64,000 bases of DNA, taken from contig NZ_JAFMYV010000005.1 in assembly GCF_017353185.1 (NCBI RefSeq), positions 248,001-312,000 of the forward strand, written 5' to 3'. The stretch is from Fibrella rubiginis (GTDB taxonomy: Bacteria; Bacteroidota; Bacteroidia; Cytophagales; Spirosomataceae). Below, in pieces: positions 59,528 through 64,000 of the stretch. The stretch's first letter is position 1. Every line of letters starts with the position of its first letter. Below the pieces are notes generated by a model. It ran no database searches. It saw only the letters and a list, made by a program, of their open reading frames with translations, and was not told the DNA's origin. The translations under genes and the position numbers were made by a program.

Positions 59528-62470
59528 TTACTTCCCGGTCGGCGGCACTTTCTCCCGATTTATTTGCCGCCTCAACTGCCCAAATAGTGTGAGTGGCCGC
59601 TTCAGGCTGTCGCCTAAATTTCGGCTGGCCTGTTCACCCATTCGGGCTACGGCGGTGGGTGAAATGTACCATCCCAGCGGATAATGATGGTTTTTGGTAT
59701 CCAGCACCAGACTGGTGTAATCAAAGCTAAGCCCGCCCCGGTCGCGGCGCAGGGTGCGGCCAATGAGCTGGTTCAGACCCACGCCGTTGCGATCCCAGGT
59801 GCGCAGAAACCCCTGCACGGGTTCGGTCAGAAACCGGAAGGCACCCAGTGGTCCTTTGGTTTCGGCGGCGGCTGAATTGGGCAAAAACAGGAGGTAATAC
59901 TGCACGGGCCGACAACCCAGCCAAACGGGGGGATGAAGGCGGAGGTCGGCTTCGATGCGCTGCATATTTTTGATGAGCTGCACCGCCGTCAGCAGCCCCG
60001 TATTTTCGGCATAACCACCATCGATAATGTGGTAGTTGTGGTCGGTGTTACTGTCGGAAATATTGGGCAGCGGGCCGCTTGTTCGTCCGCCGCTGGTTAC
60101 AAACGGGAAGCGGGCGCAGAGGAAGGTGGCTGTTTTGTAGGGTACGTCGTGGCCCGCGCTGGCGAAGAGGTCGGCCACGTCGTAGAATGGATTGGTGAGG
60201 TCGGCGGTGTTGCCCAGGGCCAGGTTGGTCATGATGATTTTTTGGCCGGTTTCGGCCACGGCCCCGTTTAGCAGTAACGCGGGCAGCGCAAGCGAGGCCG
60301 TATCCAGGTTGCGCCCCGCTGATGGCCAGAACGCCAGAAACGACTGCGGTAAGTCGCGGCGGGTAACGGAATCGGGCAGGATGTCGGCGGTGAGCATCCG
60401 GCGCTCCCAGGCATCTTCAAGCCAGCGGTTACGGTCCAGCGCAGGTACGGGCACTGGCATGAAATTGTGCACCCCACCCCGAAACAGCATCGACGCCACC
60501 GTGGGCGATACCAGGTCTTCTGTAACAACGTAGCGCAACCGCCGCCGAAACTCGGCTGGTGCCGCCGATTGCCCCCCGCGCAGCAGGGCCACGTAGGTAG
60601 CCGCCCCCACCCCCCCGCCCGACACCCCACTGATGCCAAACAGATGCCGGTTGAAGTTGGGTAGTTGCTGATTCAGCGCAAACAATACTTCGGTGGTCCA
60701 GGCCGCTGCCCGGATGCCGCCCCCCGCCGTGGCAATTACCACCACTGGTAATGGACTGGTTGAGTCAATAGGTTGGCCGGGCACCGGGGCAAGGCGGGTT
60801 TGCAGCCAGCGACTGTAATAAGCCGCCAAGGCGGGGCGCAGCAGGGCGGGCGACGGGGCCAACTCGGCTTCGCGGCGTGTTTGCCGGGTGGGCAGGGGAC
60901 TTTCGCGGATGGCGCTGTTGTCATTATAGCGCGAAAAGATCAGTACCGCTGCAATCAGCGCCACAATAACCGGGTAACTCGGCAGCCGGTTGAACTGGTA
61001 CAGGATCGTGATAAAATAGGTCAGCGCGGCCAGCCAGAGCAGCACAATGGCGTAGAGGCCAATGGTTTTCGCCAGCACCAGCCCTGTAGCCGTAGGCAAA
61101 AAAGCCATCATAGTACCTGCCAGCAACCCCTGCCCAAACAAAATGCTGCGCGGAGCCAAATCGACCAGCAGGGCATAGTCGCGGAACGGGTTAACCGATT
61201 TGAAAAGAACAATATCACGCTCGTCGAGGCTTCGGTGAAAGTAATTGATGATCCGGGTAAATAGCCAGTAAGCCCCTGCCAGCACCAACAGAATCAGCAC
61301 GTATTTGAACGCGTAGTCGGGGTTGCCCTGCTCATCGGGCCGGAGGCGGTTGTAATTTAGCCCCAGTGTGATCAGCATCAGCAGGAATGGGCTGTAGGCC
61401 AGCCACTTGGGTGTGTTGCGCAGCAGCCGTAGTTCGCGTTGGTGCATGAGTAGTATGCGGGCGGTGGAGCGGGCATCGCCGGGGTCTACTTCGCCAAAAT
61501 AAGTGGGCTGCACAAACAGGAGAATCTTACTGCACACATAGACCATACCACCCCAGAGGCCCAGTGCCAATAGGGTAGCCAGCAACACTCCAAAGCCGCG
61601 CCCTTCGGTGAGCAGGAAAAAGAACAGTTCGTCGAACTGATCGAGTTGAAAAACGGCCCCCATCAGCAGGATGAGGTAGATGACATACTGCACATTCAAA
61701 AAACCCTTCCAGGCTGTGCTGAGGTAATCACGAAAGCGGAGGCGACGGGTGCGGGGCTGGTGCTGTTCGCGCAGGTCGGCCAGGGCGTCGTTGATGGCGA
61801 TCTCGTTTTTTCGCCGGCTGATGATGTGGTTCAGCAGCGTACGCCGACCGTCGTTCTGGGTAAATCCTGATACGTTGAACAGATTAAAAAACGCCTCACG
61901 AACGGAGAAAACGATGGCTAGCGGGTGGAGCAGAATATAGAAAATGGCCAGGGCGATGGGGCCAAGTTTCAGCACGCGGATGGTGCCCACGAACCAGGGC
62001 GGCAGGGTTAGCGCCACGTTGAGCAGCCAGCCAATCAGGGTCTGGTTTTCCACCAAATCAGCCGCTGCCCCAATGAGCAGCGCGCCCGTAGCCAGTTGCC
62101 CAAACCGCCGCATGAACCGGGCAATGTGTGGCTGGTAGGGATTGGTGACAAAGAGCGTGTGGGCCGAAAAGTACCAGCACCAGACAGCCAGCGTGGTCAG
62201 GTAAGCGGGAATGAACAAAAACGTGTCAACCAGCACCTCCAGCCACGCCAGCCGCTGCCGGTTGGGTTCCCAGCGCCGGATCAATGCCATTGGGCTCAAT
62301 TCCGAATCCACATACCGCCCCGCCAGGGTGTGGATATCCTGCCCGTCGAACTGGTTTTCGATAAACGTAAGCAGCCCGCCAACGGCCAGCGTAAGCAGCA
62401 GCCAGTAGACCCGGTTGGGGGCCTGTTTGTCCAGAAATGTCAGCAAACGGGTGCGCAGGGGAGAATGCAT
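59528..62470 (-). CDS. Membrane patatin-like phospholipase
   Basis: About 980 residues. The N-terminal half has about ten membrane segments (for example VYWLLLTLAVGGLLTFIENQ, IYLILLMGAVFQLDQF, YVLILLVLAGAYWLF). The C-terminal half is a patatin domain: oxyanion loop VIATAGGGIRAAAWTTEVL, nucleophile GISGVSGGGVGAA (G-x-S-x-G), and catalytic Asp in IIDGGYAENTGLL. It should hydrolyse lipid ester bonds at the membrane. The ATG at 62468-62470 is used, and one at 62504-62506 is possible. Divergent from the ABC transporter. Confidence 0.85.
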   Translation of the reverse strand: MHSPLRTRLLTFLDKQAPNRVYWLLLTLAVGGLLTFIENQFDGQDIHTLAGRYVDSELSPMALIRRWEPNRQRLAWLEVLVDTFLFIPAYLTTLAVWCWYFSAHTLFVTNPYQPHIARFMRRFGQLATGALLIGAAADLVENQTLIGWLLNVALTLPPWFVGTIRVLKLGPIALAIFYILLHPLAIVFSVREAFFNLFNVSGFTQNDGRRTLLNHIISRRKNEIAINDALADLREQHQPRTRRLRFRDYLSTAWKGFLNVQYVIYLILLMGAVFQLDQFDELFFFLLTEGRGFGVLLATLLALGLWGGMVYVCSKILLFVQPTYFGEVDPGDARSTARILLMHQRELRLLRNTPKWLAYSPFLLMLITLGLNYNRLRPDEQGNPDYAFKYVLILLVLAGAYWLFTRIINYFHRSLDERDIVLFKSVNPFRDYALLVDLAPRSILFGQGLLAGTMMAFLPTATGLVLAKTIGLYAIVLLWLAALTYFITILYQFNRLPSYPVIVALIAAVLIFSRYNDNSAIRESPLPTRQTRREAELAPSPALLRPALAAYYSRWLQTRLAPVPGQPIDSTSPLPVVVIATAGGGIRAAAWTTEVLFALNQQLPNFNRHLFGISGVSGGGVGAATYVALLRGGQSAAPAEFRRRLRYVVTEDLVSPTVASMLFRGGVHNFMPVPVPALDRNRWLEDAWERRMLTADILPDSVTRRDLPQSFLAFWPSAGRNLDTASLALPALLLNGAVAETGQKIIMTNLALGNTADLTNPFYDVADLFASAGHDVPYKTATFLCARFPFVTSGGRTSGPLPNISDSNTDHNYHIIDGGYAENTGLLTAVQLIKNMQRIEADLRLHPPVWLGCRPVQYYLLFLPNSAAAETKGPLGAFRFLTEPVQGFLRTWDRNGVGLNQLIGRTLRRDRGGLSFDYTSLVLDTKNHHYPLGWYISPTAVARMGEQASRNLGDSLKRPLTLFGQLRRQINREKVPPTGK

Positions 62471-62584
62471 GACGGTTGGGTACGTACTTCCGGCAGCAAG
62501 GTACATGCCGAGGACGTAGTCTATTTACGGGCTTAAAAGTAATTTTTGCGAGCATGCCCCGCCGAAACTTCCGTTCTTGGGTGA

Positions 62585-63325
62585 ATGAATCCAACGCCTG
62601 CTGCCATTGACCTGCAATCGGTAACGAAACGCTACCAGAACCGCGCCGTTGTTGACGACCTTACGCTGACGGTGCCAGCGGGCGAGACATTGATTCTGCT
62701 GGGCACCAGTGGCTGCGGTAAAACCACCACGCTGAAAATGATTAACCGCCTTATCGACGCTGATGGAGGCACGGTAGCTATCAATGGGGTGGACGTACGG
62801 CAGCAGGAACCCCATGAGCTACGGCGGCACATCGGATACGTGATTCAGGACGCGGGGCTGTTTCCGCACTACACCGTGGCGCAGAACATCGCCGTGGTGC
62901 CACGACTGCTGAACTGGAGCGCTACTCAGATCACCGACCGCACCCACGAACTGCTGACCCTGCTTCGCCTGCCCGAAACCGTACTCGACCGCCTGCCCGA
63001 TGCCCTTAGCGGTGGTCAGCGGCAACGGATAGGCCTGGCCCGCGCCCTGGCCGCCGACCCGCCCATTATTCTGATGGACGAACCCTTTGGTGCCCTCGAC
63101 CCCATCACCCGCGACGACATCCGGCAGGAGTTCAAACAACTGGATGTCTTTCAACGAAAAACCATTGTTCTCGTCACCCACGACGTCCGCGAAGCCTTTG
63201 CTCTTGGCGACCGTATTGCGCTGATGGACAATGGCCGGATCGTACAAATGGGCCAGCCCGACGATTTCCGCCAAAACCCTACTACACCATTTGTAGAGCG
63301 GTTTTTGGAGGCAAGCGGGTATTGA
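62585..63325 (+). CDS. ABC transporter ATP-binding protein, OpuCA/osmoprotectant type
   Basis: 246 residues. Walker A LLGTSGCGKTTTLKMINRL, Q-loop GYVIQDAGLFPHYTVAQNI, signature ALSGGQRQRIGLARALA, Walker B IILMDEPFGALDPITR and H-loop LVTHDVREAFALGDRI are present. The D-x-G-x-V-x-I-N-G-x-D-V insertion and length fit quaternary-amine transporters. No CBS domains are present. It is followed by the permease across a heptad hairpin that contains the stop codon. Confidence 0.9.
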   Translation: MNPTPAAIDLQSVTKRYQNRAVVDDLTLTVPAGETLILLGTSGCGKTTTLKMINRLIDADGGTVAINGVDVRQQEPHELRRHIGYVIQDAGLFPHYTVAQNIAVVPRLLNWSATQITDRTHELLTLLRLPETVLDRLPDALSGGQRQRIGLARALAADPPIILMDEPFGALDPITRDDIRQEFKQLDVFQRKTIVLVTHDVREAFALGDRIALMDNGRIVQMGQPDDFRQNPTTPFVERFLEASGY

Positions 63326-63423
63326 TGTACGATTTACGATGTACGATTTACGATTTATTGCTGACGCATAAGAAGGCTGGCGTCAGCAATAAATCGTAAA
63401 TCGTACATCGTAAATCGTACATC
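63324..63423. repeat. 44-bp perfect heptad hairpin (GATTTAC/GATGTAC units)
   Basis: Arms 63324-63367 and 63380-63423 are exact inverses: heptads of the GATTTAC type around the GCTGACGC core. The left arm begins inside the stop codon of the ATP-binding gene, and the right arm ends seven bases before the permease start, so the element lies inside a presumed operon. Confidence 0.95.
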
Positions 63424-63429
63424 ATTCCC

Positions 63430-64000
63430 GTGTTCACTTTCCTCCGCGAAAATGCCGCCAAGCTAGCCGACCAGACGCTGACGCACCTGGGGCTTACGTT
63501 TGCATCGTTGTTGATGGCCCTGCTGCTGGGCTTGCCGCTGGGTATTTACATTGCCCGGCGGAAGCGCGTGGCGTCGGCGGTGCTGGGTGTGGCGGGGGTG
63601 CTGCAAACCGTGCCGAGTATCGCCTTGCTGGGCTTCCTGATTCCGCTGCTGGGTATCGGCGCTGGCCCAGCCCTGACGGCCCTGTTTCTCTACGCCCTGC
63701 TGCCCATCATTCGGAATACCTACGTCGGCATATCGGAAGTGAACCCCACCCTGACGGAGGCGGCGCGGGGTATGGGCATGACGGCCCGGCAGGTGCTCTG
63801 GCGGGTGGAACTGCCCCTGGCGATGCCTGTCATTTTCGCGGGAATCCGCACGGCCACGGTCATCAACGTGGGCGTGGCTACGCTGGCGGCCTATGTGGCG
63901 GCAGGTGGTCTGGGTGAATTTATTTTCGGTGGTATTGCCCTCAACAACACCAACATGATGCTGGCCGGGGCCATACCCGCCGCGCTGCTGGCTGTTGGCT
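63430..64000 (+). CDS. ABC transporter permease, OpuCB type (truncated by window edge)
   Basis: The frame opens with GTG at 63430 (VFTFLRENAAKLADQTL) and runs to the right edge. It has MetI-like membrane segments, including LMALLLGLPLGIYIARRKR, the cytoplasmic EAA loop TEAARGMGMTARQVLWRVEL, and ATLAAYVAAGGLGEFIFGGI. In many Bacteroidetes this permease is fused to a periplasmic substrate-binding domain. The window ends before that can be seen. The substrate is a choline/betaine/ergothioneine-type compound by family. Confidence 0.88.
   Translation, partial: MFTFLRENAAKLADQTLTHLGLTFASLLMALLLGLPLGIYIARRKRVASAVLGVAGVLQTVPSIALLGFLIPLLGIGAGPALTALFLYALLPIIRNTYVGISEVNPTLTEAARGMGMTARQVLWRVELPLAMPVIFAGIRTATVINVGVATLAAYVAAGGLGEFIFGGIALNNTNMMLAGAIPAALLAVG

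Noticed and set aside
1109..63423. Heptad arrays as CRISPR arrays
   Set aside because: Units are 7 bases with no spacers, arms are inverted rather than direct, and no cas genes are present.

Overview
The window looks like chromosomal DNA of a Bacteroidetes bacterium of the Cytophagales, most like the Spirosoma/Fibrella/Rudanella group. The reasons are: a GC content in the mid-50s by eye, SusC-like TonB receptor architecture, bacillithiol synthesis (bshA), DUF2911/DUF4394/TIGR01777 families, ComB, an NADAR protein, and several promoters of the Bacteroidetes type (TAnnTTTG with an upstream TTTG/TTG). The genus is inference. I found no rRNA, tRNA, CRISPR array, transposase or prophage.

Layout. 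1-4878 (minus): a PAS sensor fragment, then a signalling/envelope cluster of DM13 lipoprotein, outer-membrane barrel, response regulator, histidine kinase and ECF sigma factor. 4939-6060: an AT-rich island between imperfect direct repeats, holding a decayed gene and a DUF2442/DUF4160 pair. 6087-9625: an Ntn-type acylase and a YD-repeat lipoprotein. 9912-16726: a one-strand catabolic-looking group (GH88-like hydrolase, OYE, SDR, Gfo/Idh, MFS). 16972-19547: a frameshifted amidase and a secreted hypothetical. 19725-25342: DUF2911, ahcY, YugP-like peptidase, flippase-like protein with rfaE2, panD, and a Doc/antitoxin pair. 25403-31641: TonB receptor with a His-rich partner, MoeB-rhodanese, and a duplicated DUF4394 lipoprotein. 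31884-41446: TIGR01777, tdk, miaA, class II aldolase, NADAR, bshA, NDH-2 and a fatty acid hydroxylase. 41525-46149: two tandem membrane glycosyltransferase paralogs with a cysteine-less TlpA-like protein. 46435-50779: GNAT, DMT transporter, Crp/Fnr regulator, nuoC, comB, gcvT. 50970-59387: double TonB_C protein, gltA, a TrpF-like enzyme, kdsA, acpP, rnc, Uma2, recA. 59528-64000: a membrane patatin and an OpuC-type ABC transporter running off the end.

The most striking feature is not a gene. At about 16 gene borders there are long inverted repeats, or single arms, whose arms are built of seven-base near-repeats. The heptad differs between loci (AnnYRAG, RATGTAC, GATTTAC, GTTYAAR, GATTKSG), but the architecture is the same: a heptad array, a short palindromic core (often GCTGACGC or a GCTTCGC-type core), and the inverse array. 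In two convergent pairs the arms run through the stop codons, so unrelated neighbours share C-terminal peptides: Tdk and MiaA both end EWVYE, and the TrpF-like protein and KdsA both end EALMYNE. Arms at one locus can differ by exactly one or two heptads. Other borders carry perfect stems of up to 60 bp without heptads.
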